Assembly (NCBI GenBank): GCA_026120185.1
Contig: JANUWF010001213.1
Coordinates: 1,364,001 to 1,428,000 of the forward strand
Length of the DNA stretch: 64,000 nt
Reading direction: 5' to 3'
From: Voacanga thouarsii
Lineage: Eukaryota; Streptophyta; Magnoliopsida; Gentianales; Apocynaceae
Below are positions 23,200 to 35,026 of the stretch, in pieces. The notes beneath the pieces were generated by a model. It was not told the DNA's origin and ran no database searches. It saw only the letters and a list, made by a program, of their open reading frames with translations. The position numbers and the translations under genes were made by a program. Each line of letters begins with the position of its first letter. Position 1 is the stretch's first letter.

Positions 23200-23404
23200 C
23201 TATGGCTAGTGATGTCGAAAATGTTGAGTAGTTTCCAACTAAAAAATGCATAATATTGTTGAGTAGTGATGTTGAAAATGCTGTGTAAATGCTAAAAGAG
23301 TTGTAATGGAATAGTCTATGAAATGTTGAGCAGTGATGTTGATAATACTAAGTAGTTTCCAGCTGAAAATGCTATTATGCTGTCTGAAAATGCTGTGTAG
23401 TAAT
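23200..23404. repeat. Minisatellite, left part
   Basis: Irregular tandem variants of GCTGAAAATGCTGAGTAGT and GTTTCCAGCTGAAAATGC. The array is split by the solo LTR and continues at 24925. Confidence 0.8.
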
Positions 23405-24924
23405 TGATAGGGCCTAAATTAGTCATATTTTTTCTAGTTATTTGGGGCTATTTTGTGATACATTCTATTCAATAAGTAGTCATATTCCTTCATATTTGAG
23501 ATTTTACCCTTGAAAAGGTATTTTGTTCATTATTTCAGATTTTAGGGGTAAAATAAAGCAAAAACGTCACAAAATAGAACATAGGTGGCGCCGGCTAGGG
23601 CAGAGGAACTGGTGCTGGCTACACACTGTTGATACGTACTTCAAGACGACAAAAAATTATTGAAACAGGACCAGAACAGAACCAAATCGGCGCCGGTTCT
23701 AGCAGCCAAGGCGGTGCTGGCTGTACTCTGGATAACATTATGCTGAAATCAAGGAAAAATTGATGAACAACAGAAGAAATAGAACACAACCAGCGCTGGC
23801 TCCAGTAGCCAAGGCGGCACCGGTTATGCTCTGAGGATAAGACGGAATCTTGATTTTTCTACGCAATTTTTCGTAATCTGTGGAATTTTAGTATCTTCCT
23901 ACTTCTACTCAGCCAAGAACCTTACACCAACGAGTTTAGGCACTTTCCAAGCCTATAAATAGATGGAATTCATAGATCATCATAAAAAATCACTCAAATT
24001 AAAGGAGGAATTCTTCAATTCAAGGAGGATTGTGCAAGAAGGTCTTCAAAGGAAGAAGAAGGAGGCTTGTCTATGAGTGCTTTCTTTTACTTTGTTTTCT
24101 TTTTCTTGACAATGATGTATTAAATATTTTATTGTAATTTGACATTGTTTTAGATATTCATAATTTTGAGAGTTATTTGACCTTTTGATTAATTGATTGT
24201 TATTCTTAGTATTGAATTACTTGTGCTAATTACGAGATTAATTGGTTGTTTCTTTCCATTAACTTGCATGGACAAAGGGGTTGATGGTGGTCTCAATTCA
24301 TTAGTTTCATATTTGTTGGCTCTTGACTTGCTTGGACAAATGAGTTAATTGTGAGGACAAAGTAATTAAAGGTTAACTGATGTCTGCTAGGATATGGATT
24401 CATTGGTTAATTTCATGTGTAAATTTGCCAAGATTAGAAATTTAATCAAGGGATTGTGTGTAATGCATCTTTTAGGTGAATTAATTGAGACAGGATATGT
24501 GATTCTAATTTATCTAGAAGATAGGGATTTCATGGATTGGACAAAGAAGTGAATATATATTATCCTTCATGATGCCAAGAGAATAATTAGTTATGACAAT
24601 GATTAAGTACTTGAGGATCATGTTTGTCAAAACAATGGTTTAGGTTACATAATTCTACATCCTTGATATGTATATATTTATTTTATTTTATTTTATTTTT
24701 CTTTTTTATTTCATTTTAACTTTATCGAGTCGGTTAAACAATGAAAGAAAAAGGGATTAATGCATACTTGTTCCTTGAGGATCGACACTCGTTTGAATCC
24801 TATGCTATATTAATGATGAGTACGCTTGCTCATACGTGTAATTTGGGATTAACGTTTTAATTTAAACTTGATAAGGAATGTGCTTATTTTTATATAATTT
24901 TTATACTCAAATAAATACGTATCA
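23405..24924 (+). mobile_element. Solo LTR, Athila-like family (copy C), inside CACTA
   Basis: Starts TGATAGGGCCTAAATTAG and ends AAATACGTATCA, with the perfect TSD GTAAT (23400-23404 and 24925-24929). Closely similar along its full 1520 bp to copy B at 4113-5639. It inserted into the CACTA minisatellite. Confidence 0.94.
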
Positions 24925-25225
24925 GTAATTGATAGTGATATACTAAAAATGTTGAGTAGTTTCCAGCTGAAAATGCATAATATTGCTGAGTAGTGATGCT
25001 GAAAATGCTGTGTAAATGCTAAAAGAGTTGTAATGGAATAGTATCTGAAATGTCCATTGTAGTGATGCTGAATAGTTTCCAATTGAAAATGCTGAAAATG
25101 CTATGTATGCTATCTGAAAATGCTGAGTAGTAATTAAATAGTTTTCAGTTGAAAATGTTGAGTAGTTTCCCACTGAAAATGCTAAAAATGCTGAGTAGTG
25201 ATGCTGAAAATGCTTAGTACATTTT
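24925..25225. repeat. Minisatellite, right part
   Basis: Continuation of the array at 23200-23404, including a ~60-bp segment (TGCTAAAAGAGTTGTAATGG) present in both halves. Confidence 0.8.
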
Positions 25226-27404
25226 TTAGCATACTTCTGGGTGTTTAGTATACTTTTGAACATAATGTAGCCTTGAATATTATGTGGTTGTTCCAGCATA
25301 ATTCAATCTTCCCTTTGTATATTTTCCTAGGTTTTGAAATTTCCCTTTAATCATTTTGTTCATTGTTTTGGTCGAGATATTATGTGCAATATTTGCCCGT
25401 TCATGATTCTTTTATGGAAATTTGAAATTTCAAAAGGCCAAGATTTGAAAAAGCAAGCAACTGATGTTAAAGAACTACTTTAGTATTAACTATACTATCT
25501 ATGTGGTTCTTTTCTATTTCTGAAAGCAGCAAGGAGTTAAAATGGAGACATATATGTCGTAGATTCGGGTGTTCTTTTTTGTTTAAGACAGCAGCAATCT
25601 TCAGGATGATCTCAGTTTGAAAATACTAAAAATGCTATGAATGCTTTCTAAAAATACTTTTAATGTTTGATGCAGAACTTTGTTGGTTTACATAGACTAT
25701 CTTTGAGTAATTAGTGTTCTACTGGGGTCGTGGAAAATGCTATTTCAATAACATGAGCAAAGATATCACCTTTGTTTGGCTAAATTTTGTTTGGATGTAC
25801 TTTGTTGTACTTGGTTAACATCAAAGTACCACTTTAGCAAGAACTCATAGATTAATTCTACTCTTTTACTTTTATCTAATTAGTCTTTTAGTTTCAAATA
25901 AAGATGATGACTGGATCACTTATTATAGCTTATGTATGGTATTGTTATGGTGATGAGGAAATTTGGGCTTCATTTATTAGATGTTTATCTTTTGGAAAAT
26001 TACCACCTGCATGATATAGTAATGCATCTTCATTTTATCGAATATTATGATCCTCCTATATTTATTGTTTGTTGGCAATTGCACTTAAGATTTCCTGTTG
26101 GGGCTAGAATTGTTGAGAATTTTCTATGGTTCACTTTTAAATGATCCTTGTCTGATAGTGCATGCAAATGCTTTTCTCATGAATGCTTACTTAAGTCGTA
26201 ATGCAAGCTTCTCAAGGTTGTTCAGACTTGTTAGTAACAATTAGCATCGAAATCCATTTTGTTTAGAAGCTGAGTTTTTGGTTTTTTTTTTTTTTTTACA
26301 TATTCTTTTCACTTTTTCAATTTTTGTGAACTGTGGTTCTAATAATTAATCAGATGTGGTGGCACATAGCATTTTAAGTTTCAGTTAACATCAATGCAGA
26401 TTAGCTTTCTTCAAAGATGCTTATGTGCTTTATGATTCCAAATTTTATGTTAAAGTGGATGATTACATATATCTAAGACCAGTTTTGTAGTGTCTTTAGA
26501 AGTTCAAATTGTAGCTTTATTAAGAAGTAATCTTGTCCTTTTTTTTTCTTAATGACAGGAGGAATGAAGATCAAGGTGGTTGAAGGTTCATTTAATTATG
26601 GCATTATTTATTTTCCTCCATGAATTTTTATGACTTCTGATGGATGTTATGGTTAGAATCGTGGCTTTGTTTTGGACTATTTTGAACTAATATCAAGGAT
26701 TAGATTCATGACACTTATCAGACTCTACTAAATTTTTTTTGGTGTATATTAAGTTATTATTAATGGAAGATTGCATTTTGAATGTTTTTTTAATGGATGA
26801 TACTTAATTACTAATATTAGATGTTTTCATAGTTTTATATGTGTAGTAGATGATGATCTTGTTAAAGTAAAGGGGAAAAATTTTGTTAATATCATCATAT
26901 TGAATTCAATATTCATTCACTACAGATGTAAAAAATATGAAAATTTGTGCAAAAATTGCGTACGATTTTTTCTGAAGCTTTAAATCATGGCAAAAAGTGT
27001 TAATTATAATAGCAAGGAAATCATAGAAAATAGGCATTACCCACGGTTATGTCAATTTAGAAAAGAACTGTGACAAAATGGATTATTTCCGAAAGAAATT
27101 TAATTGACAAATAATATTCCCCACAGTTTTAAAATGTTGGAAAAATCGTGATAAAAAATTAAAATATTTACCCACAATTAATAACCATTGGGAAAAAAAT
27201 GTGGTAAAAGTCCATGAACAAATGCCACACATTATTTACAACGACTACAAAACTGTGATAAATCTGTGGCAAAAGGTCCTCCCAACTACACAACTGTGCC
27301 AAACTTTTTGCAACGGCCGTAACACCTACGCCTTGAAAATTGTGACGTTTCTATGGCAAAAAGTATTTGCCATAGTTTTGGCCAATTTTGCTACACTTTC
27401 TTTG
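25226..27404 (+). other. CACTA 3' non-coding region and subterminal repeats
   Basis: No protein recognised. From about 26980 to 27404 there are many CTGTGGCAAAA/CCACAGTTTT-type subterminal motifs that would bind the TNPA-like protein. The frame at 27201-27431 is made of these repeats and is not a gene. Confidence 0.7.
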
Positions 27405-27433
27405 GCGTTGCCAAAAGTCACTTTTTTGTAGTG
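27405..27433 (-). repeat. CACTA right terminal inverted repeat
   Basis: Reverse complement reads CACTACAAAAAAGTGACTTT and continues GGCAACGC, matching the left terminus. Confidence 0.95.
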
Positions 27434-27697
27434 ACAATAACCTTACCATGATAAAATTCTCATTCTCATAATCTAGTTAAGAATAACAGTTTATGTATTA
27501 AGTAACTCGTAATCCATAGCATACTGTGACATACCTCTATTCACATGGATCACTGACTTAAATACAATGGATTTTTTCCAACAAAATCATATACAAAATA
27601 AAATGTGAAAACATAAAAAACTTATGAAAATAAAACTTTTTTTAATTTTATTGAAATTATGTCAGAAATACAATCTTAGTGGGCATACTATCCAACA
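27434..27697 (-). repeat. Cp1 3' LTR, part right of CACTA (LTR start)
   Basis: Reverse complement begins TGTTGGATAGTATGCCCAC, the start shared with the 5' LTR at 37131. It is preceded on minus by the purine-rich AGTAAAAGAT, the expected place of the polypurine tract. It joins 10562-10942 once CACTA is removed. Confidence 0.9.
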
Positions 27698-27739
27698 ATC
27701 TTTTACTTGCACTCTAAGACTATGTAAGTCTACAGGTGC

Positions 27740-29121
27740 CTACCCTTATGGCTTCTAAATGTCTCTTGAAAACTCTCTCAGCCAAAGGTTTGGTGAATGG
27801 ATCAGTTAGATTGTTCTCCAAGGCAATCTATTCCACCATGACTTCTCGTCTCTGGATTAATTTTTGGATCAAGTGGTACTTCCTCTCTATATACTTTCCC
27901 TTCTTGTGGTTCTTAGGTTCTTTGGATTGCGAGATTGCGCCAGTGTTATTGCAACACACTGCAATAGGCTTGTCCATCTGTAGCATAACTCCAAGTTCTG
28001 CGAGGAACTTCTAAAGCTAGATTGCTTCCTTGGATGCCTCCGAAGCTATCACATACTCAACTTCAATGGTTGAGCCAGCGATACAAGATTGCTTAATACT
28101 CCTCCATAAAATAGTTCCTCCAAAAAAGGTGAAGACATATCCACTAGTAAATTTTCTTTCATCCTTATCTATCTGGAAGTCTGAGTCTGTATATCCTGTA
28201 GGATCTAAGTCATCAACCCAGTAAATCAGTATATAATCTCTCGTTCTCTTGAGGTACTTGAAAATATATTTTACAGCGTGGCAATGGACCTTCTCGGGGT
28301 TTGACTAATATCTGCTGAGTAAGCTTACAGTAAAGCAGATATCTGGCCTAGAACACAGCATAGCGTACGTAAGACTTTCCACAACCGAAGAGTAGGGAAT
28401 CTTACTCATCTTGTCATTTTCTTCTTGAGATTTAGGACAATCCTTTGAAGAAAGAGATGACCTATGTCTGCAAGAGATTAAAGCTCCCTTGCATGAGTCC
28501 ATACTGAACTTAGCTAATATTTTGCCAATATGTGTGGCTTGGGATAAACTTAACATTTTTTATTTCCTATTACTAAGAAGTTTAACCCCGATAATATAAC
28601 TGGCATCTCCAAAGTCCTTCATACTGAATTGACTTGATAGCCAAACCTTAGTAGATTATAATGTCCCTACATTATTCCCAATGAGTAGAATGTCATCTAT
28701 ATAAAGCAAAAAAAAAAAAAAAAAAAAACATTTATGCCATCCAGTTTCCTGTACATACATAGTTTATCATCATTTTGAGTTAAAACTATAATAATTTATA
28801 ATCTCATCAAAATAAATGTTCCATGCTCTTGATGCCTGCTTAAGTCCATAAATGGACTTCTTAAACTTATAAACCATATGTTCCTAACCTTCAGCAATAA
28901 AGCCTTCCAGTTGGGACATATAGATATCTTTACTAAGATGTCGATTAAGAAAGGCCATCTTTAGATCTATTTGTCATATATTGTACTCATAGTGACATGC
29001 GATGGCAAGGAGGATACGAATGGATTTAAGCATAACTACTGGGGAAAGGGTTTCTTCATAATTGATTCATTCTTTCTAAGTGTACCCTTTAGCTACAAGC
29101 CTAGCTTTAAAGGCAATCGCT
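27740..29121 (-). pseudogene. Cp1 reverse transcriptase (C-terminal part) and RNase H
   Basis: Minus strand: FKARLVAKGYT at 29115-29080; AFLNRHLSKDIYM and SIYGLKQASRAWN blocks (about 28960-28800); the RT active-site motif YIDD at about 28691-28705; the thumb with ATHIGKILAKFSM (28545) and SRPDICFTV (28330). The copia RNase H follows to 27740 (GYTDSDFQ near 28200, ending DPFTKPLAE near 27790). Stops and a poly-A run at 28710-28728 break the frame. The RT N-terminus lies beyond the insert at 29122-30804. Confidence 0.93.
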
Positions 29122-30804
29122 TGTAAATTGTATATGACACTTTTGTTTTCTAATAATAGGCTTTATTTATCTTTCAATTTATTTTATGTAAAATAATTGT
29201 TAAATAAAGTCCCTAGTACAACATTTTGTTTAGGAAATCATGATAGAGATCATGATGTGAGATTCCTACTACAGTATATAGTGTTAGTACTTAAATAATC
29301 CCTAGTTATAGCATTAATGAGACAAGGGCATCATTAATGTGTTAAGACTATCACGTGTTAGACTTCCTGATCTGATCAGGCGGTGGTTCTCATATCAGTA
29401 AGTATTGAGATACTCAAATTTAACACGTGGATGCTTGTTAATAGAACAAGTACATTGGATGATCTGACTATGAGATAATCACATGGATAATTATGTAATG
29501 CCTGTGGTAGAATCTCGCTATAACAAATGTGCAAGTATCATTAGACTTGAGATCTCCAAGATATTTTGTTTGTTGAGCATTGTACTTTGATTCCAATCTC
29601 TGGAACCAGATCGAGGGCCGCCTATGAGATAGATTTTGGGTACAATGTGAGGTAAATGAAAGTAGTTGAGAGGGTCAATAAAGGATTCACCACTCCTAAT
29701 AGTAGGGGCGAAAATCTCATGACCACTTATAGGAATTACTACTCGTGAAATCCTTGGCCAAGGTTATTGTGTATTGGAAACAGTTCCAATTGATACATAT
29801 GTTGAGTAGTGGATTCCTGGTACAAGTACTAATATATTTGGGCTAGAATTAATATATATTCTGGAGGGAGTTGGCACTAATTTCGTACTCCAAACCGAAT
29901 GAGATATTGTATGGTGAAAGGAGTTTATTGCACTATAGTTTGTTATTAAAGGGTTCATGTCAAACCACTTGACTTCCTGGATTCTTGGGTGGTCATGATG
30001 TGTTGCTAGATACCGATCATGATATGCTGAATATGGGTTTATTAATTGATGAATTAATAAACCAATTCTATTTAGAATTAATAGATTAATTCTAGATTCT
30101 TTTAAGGATTATTAATCTAAAAAATGTTTAGATTAATTTATATTCGCTACCAATAGACTGGGGAACTTGATAGGTCACAGACAATAGAGAATTATGTACT
30201 CGAGATGTTATATGATAACATTGTAGGGTTCATTATGCGAAGTAGAAGTTATTTGAACCAAATTATAATTAGCTATAATTTCTGAGCCAAATTATAATTA
30301 TGAGAACTAAAAGGTTCCAATTACAATTTGGTGAATTCTAATTTGATTAGAATTCAAATTGGAAGCTTCTTACGTGAGGTTCAACATTTTCTTTCCCTGA
30401 GATGGTTGTGATCGATTCAATCTTCTGTGAGGCAGAGAAGGAGTTTTTTTTGTAAGCTCTCGGGAATAATAAAACCCTCACGGAAAGATCTTTTTCCTTT
30501 CTTCTCTGGTTTTGTCCTAGCCACCACTCTTCTCTGCTAGCACAGAGATTTGGCTTCTTAAGTTTCCTCTATGTGGACACTGTTGGAGGGAGTTCAATGC
30601 TTGGACTCCAATGATGATGACAAGGATCTCTGGTATTACTAGATTGTGCCTCAACAGAAGGAAGAAAATTTTAAATGACAGAGACAGCACGAGGTATATC
30701 TTCTTGCTTTTGATCCGTTTATTCCACATGCATGCTTTCCTCTTGCTCAGAATCCTTAGTTTCCACTGCATAATGCATATGTGATGCACGAATGGATTCT
30801 AACA
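29122..30804 (+). mobile_element. Probable solo LTR of another copia family inside Cp1 RT
   Basis: Starts TGTAAATTGTATATGAC and ends GGATTCTAACA. It separates ...IKLIGC of the RT start (30810) from FKARLVAKGYT (29115). About 13 expected residues are missing and no 5-bp TSD is visible, so the insertion or a later event deleted some target. There is no coding sequence, and it is unlike the other LTRs in the window. The TG...CA ends and 1683-bp size support an LTR; the strand is a guess. Confidence 0.55.
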
Positions 30805-31000
30805 CTTACACCCAATGAGTTTTATTCATTCAGGTGAATCTACAAAATCCCAAACCTAATTGATATACATAGGCTCAATTTGGACTTTCATTTCCTCATG
30901 CCATAGGTTTGTATCAACATCAGTAATAGCCTCTTCACATCTAGTGGGATCTTGTTCCTAATGATTGAAGACTAGGTCAAAGACCTTTCCAGACTATCTT
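30805..31000 (-). pseudogene. Cp1 RT N-terminal part with linker
   Basis: Minus frames give RRSGRISRILERQ, then EEAITDVDTNLWHEEMK, then INQVWDFVD and IKLIGC, the standard copia linker and RT entry. It is separated from the rest of RT by the 29122-30804 insert. Confidence 0.85.
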
Positions 31001-31990
31001 TCTAGAATCCTAGATATCCTCCCACTATGATGAGGCTTCCTTTGTATAGGATCTTGCGACTGTGCATATACTTGTTCAAAAATCGAGCTAAAAGAAGTTG
31101 ATTCAAAAGATAACTTTTTCAATCTCGTTGAATCTTTTGTGAATGTACTTTAATCATCTTCCAAGTATCTAGCATTAGTACTTACTAGTACTTTATACTC
31201 CATAGGATAATAAAAGTAAGCACATTTAATTCCTTTTTGGATACCCAACAAAGTAACATAATTCTAACCTTAAATAGCCCCATATCCTGAGATGGTTCAG
31301 ACTTGGCTTACGCTCAGTCCGCATCTCATAGGGCGTCAGCACCAAGTTCAAAATATATGCTACTATTTTCAAGATATATCCACAAAAAGAAATTGGAAGA
31401 ATAGCATAAGACATCATCGCATCTCATAGGGCGTCAGCACCAAGTTCAGAATAAATGCTATTATTTTCAAGGTATATCCCCAAAAAGAAATTGGAAGAGT
31501 AGCATAAGACATCATACTTCGGACCATTTCCATTAATGTCCAATTCCTTTTCTCAACTACTCTGTTCTATTGTAGGGTCCTCGATGCAAAGAGTAGGGAT
31601 ACTATCCCGTGATGTACCATGTAGTCCTTGAACTCATCGAGGAAGTACTCTCCACCACAATCTGATCGTAAGGTTTGTTCAATTTACCTATTCGATGCTC
31701 TACTTTAGCCTTAAATTCTTTAAACTTGTTAAATGAGTCAGACTTGGGCCTCATTAAGTAAACTAGCCATAATGATAAAGTACTCAAACTACACACATCA
31801 GTGTAAACAAGACTCAATACCTCTTTGGCCTTATTGCCTTATGGATAAAAAACGTTTTGGTCATTTTTTCCATTAGCCAGGACTCACATTAAGGCTAACT
31901 TTTAAATCTCAATGAACCCAAAAACCCATAATGGATCAACCTTTAAATTCTAACTGAGTTAATTTGACCCAACCTTATATGCCAAGGATA
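31001..31990 (-). pseudogene. Cp1 integrase fragment
   Basis: 31817-31602 contains VYTDVCS...LVYLMRPKSDSFNKFKEFKAKVE, the copia integrase core around the first catalytic Asp, with an internal gap. 31417-31226 has LTPYEMRTERKPSLNHLRIWGY, the typical integrase end. A 98-bp tandem duplication and frameshifts disrupt the part between, where the later catalytic residues would lie. Not functional. Confidence 0.85.
31320..31515. repeat. 98-bp tandem duplication in Cp1 integrase
   Basis: 31320-31417 and 31418-31515 are near-identical copies beginning CGCATCTCATAGGGCGTCAG, differing at a handful of bases. Confidence 0.93.
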
Positions 31991-32329
31991 AGAGTAATTG
32001 ATATTGGTCTTTCTCTTCTTATTTAAAGGTTCACTTTGAATATTATTTAATTGATTGTTTATAGGGTTTATGAAGAACAAGTTTCCATAGATGTCCTAAT
32101 ACATAAGACTTCTCCACTTCTACTGATAGTGATATCAGAATAGAAAGAAACAAAATAGCAATGATTTATTAGTTTTGCAACTAAAATCAAATTCTATCTA
32201 AAACTTAGTACATATAAAATATCCTTTAAAATTACTACTCTATTACAATCAAATTTAAGTTCCAGCTCTCCTACTGTTTAGGCACACAATTTTGCTCCAT
32301 TTCCCATGCGTAATTCATGTTCGCCCTTC

Positions 32330-33261
32330 TGGAGTCTTCTTATCTTTCTAAACCCCTGCAAGGAGTTAAAGATATAATTAGTGGTTCCAGAATCAACAAT
32401 CCAAATGGAAGTTCATCTAACCATAGATACAGACTCCGGATAGTAGACATTACCTGTGGAGTTTTTCTTAGCCTAAAGATCTAGACATTCTATTTTCGAG
32501 TGTCCATTTTTTTCACATTTGAAGTACTTACCCTTGAGTTTGTCTTTAGGCTGGGACATGCGTTGGACCATTGTATTTTTTTTCTTCTTCTTGAACTTTT
32601 TGGGTTTGGGCCCAATTCTCGAAGAAGAAATCATAGCTATTATAGTCTTTGACTATGGCTTCATGACCTTCTCTGCCACCTAGAGCTATTTCATTACCTC
32701 CGTTTAACTCATGTTTAACTTGTTCATATTGTAGTTCAACTTATTTTAAATAAAAGAGCTTGGCAGAGATTTAATAACCATATCCACTTAGCTCTCAGGG
32801 TCAATCACGGCCCCCAAGACTTTTACTTCCTCGAAAACAGCAATCATAGTGAGCATATACTCTCTAACTGGTGCTCCCTCAGCCATCTAGGTGGTGATGA
32901 TCATTCTAAGAGCTTCCTACCTTGCGAGCTGACTTTTATCTATAAACATCGTTGCTAATGACATGCTAATATCATAAGCAGTGGTCATGTGCTCGTATTT
33001 AGACTAGAGCACATTAGACATAGAGGACAACATGTAGCAATGAACCATCTTGTCAGCCTTCTTCCATACCTTTTCAACATCAAGCTCTTCTATGGTGGAA
33101 CTCTCACTGATAATAGGGTAGGTCTTGCATAGGACATACTTATCCTACTCTATTGTGAGTTTTATGTCCAAGTTCCTTTTTTAGTCTACATAGTTTGGAC
33201 CCGTTAGCTTATTCTCCCTAAGAATAACAATGAAAGAATTAAACGAACCTCCACCGACCAC
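32330..33261 (-). pseudogene. Cp1 gag and protease
   Basis: The minus frame starts at 33261, where GTG stands at the position of ATG in Cp2 (58435). It gives LTGPNYVDWKRNLDI, then MSNVL and the copia gag body (UBN2-like) to about 32740. A zinc knuckle near 32500 has its first Cys replaced (YFKCEKNGHSKIEC). The aspartic protease start WIVDSGTTNYI lies near 32380. Several stops. Gag forms the particle and protease processes it, but neither could work here. Confidence 0.88.
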
Positions 33262-35026
33262 TTTTAAAATTTGAAAATAAAAGAAAATTCTCAATTTGTG
33301 AAAAATAAATAATTTTGTGCACTTTATCCTCATATTAAAATAGACAATAGTTAACCCTATTACTATTATCTTTAAGATAATAAATTTAGCTCTTAGAATA
33401 ATTGATATAACTTCTTAAGAAGATTAACAATTTCTTAAAATAGGTGTGTTGACCACCACTAATCAACTACCCTTCTAGGTAATAACCTAGAAGATAACTC
33501 TATCGAGGGGATGACCATTTCTTCTCATTTTCTATAGATAATTCTCGCACTATGACCTCCAATGTGGGTTAGCGGATCACAGTATGTGTCCCGGGTATCA
33601 ATTATGTCCATCCATTAGGTCTAGATCCTTGTAGTATTCCCATCCTATACGGGTTTGCTCCCAGGGTGAATCAAGGGGATCCACGATCTCTAATGAGGAC
33701 CGTGATGGAAAGCGAGGTTGTTGGAACCCCTCTCCCACTTAGTCTTTTAAAATAGGATTTTCAAGAAAATATCCTTTTGAAAATTTCCCATTAAGTATCC
33801 CTTAACTCATTGTAAAATACCTAAATCTATAAATCTCTATGTTAAGATAAAATCATTTAAGAGATTTTCTATGGAGTAATTTTACCTAGTTAAGTACTTA
33901 ATGATTTTAAAATTTTCCTTTTAAAACTTTTAAGAGATTTTGGTCTTAAGTTTTGTTTGACAAAAAAATAATTTTCTTATAAAAAGAATTAAAATGATTA
34001 TACTTTTTAACTCACAAAATATCTAAATTCAAAATTTTCTTTATGTCAAGAATAAAATCCTTTGAGAGAATAACCAAGGATTCATTTTTGCCTTTAAGTT
34101 AAAATAACCATTTAATTAAAGAAAAATATTTTTCCTTGTCAAAAAATTCCCAAAGATTTTGGCCTTTGAGAAAACGTGCGCATAGGTTACTAAAAGAAAA
34201 TAGCATGCTAGAAAACTGTAAATATTTTTATGCTTTTCTATTCTTTTAACCTAAGTGTCCAAATAAAGAATTAAACACGTTAATTAATTAATTGTCTTAT
34301 TTAATCCTAAATCTCTTACTATTATTTTTCATGAAAAATATTCCAAGAATATTAACTATGCAAAACATAATAACTTCGCCTAGTATGGGACCCAAAATGA
34401 AAAAAAAAAAAATTCCAAGAGAAATAATTTAAAAATGTTTGGTCTTCATGCACCGCTACACTAGATCATGACACCCTTGACCTACGAACCTGACTGGTAT
34501 CCGACCCATAAGCCAAGAACCAACCCGCAACCTGGTTAACTATTGACCAAGCTCTAGGAGGCTTGGTCCAACCCAGCTGTAGTTTGATGCAAAAATTATA
34601 CCAAGCCGCAGGAGGCTTTAGCCTTGCCTCGACGAGCTTTTCCAAGCTAAGCTATGACTTGGTTTAACCTCCTATCAACTTTTGTCATAGATTCAGTTGC
34701 AACTTGGCTTGATTTCTGAGCTAGTACTGTTCATTGTCTTCTCCAGTTTTCTTCAGCGGCATTTACAGAGATGAATTTGTTTATAGAATCAAACAAAAAC
34801 AAATCTAAACAATCTCTTATGCCCTTCAAACTCTGGGCTTACATGATCACTATGAAAGCAATTAAATTACAGTATTCTTATGCTTCCACTAGCAAAGCTT
34901 ATAGATGATCTATCCCATACCAGTAAAGATCGAAGGATAATAGGCATGCTATCGAACAACCATTGGCTAGTTTTATTTACTAACATGCTTCCCAAGCCGT
35001 AAAAACCAATATGCTCTAATACCAAT
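33262..35026 (-). other. Cp1 leader between PBS and gag
   Basis: 1.77 kb of AT-rich non-coding sequence, with a PBS-like TTGGTATTAGAGC next to the LTR (35014-35026). It is homologous to the Cp2 leader 56605-58434. No ORF of note. Confidence 0.8.

Larger units (their letters stand above)
10943..27433 (+). mobile_element. Complete CACTA (En/Spm) DNA transposon
   Basis: Begins CACTACAAAAATAGTGGC and ends CACTTTTTTGTAGTG, an imperfect ~30-bp terminal inverted repeat, flanked by the 3-bp TSD ACA (10940-10942 and 27434-27436). Subterminal regions carry many short CTGTGGCAAAA-type motifs in both orientations, typical of CACTA ends. Two genes on the plus strand: a tnp2-type transposase and a TNPA-like protein, both decayed. 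Size is 16.5 kb, or about 15.0 kb without the nested solo LTR. Confidence 0.96.

Noticed and set aside
27736..28224. Plus-strand ORFs of 92 and 64 codons
   Set aside because: Antisense shadows of the copia RNase H region.
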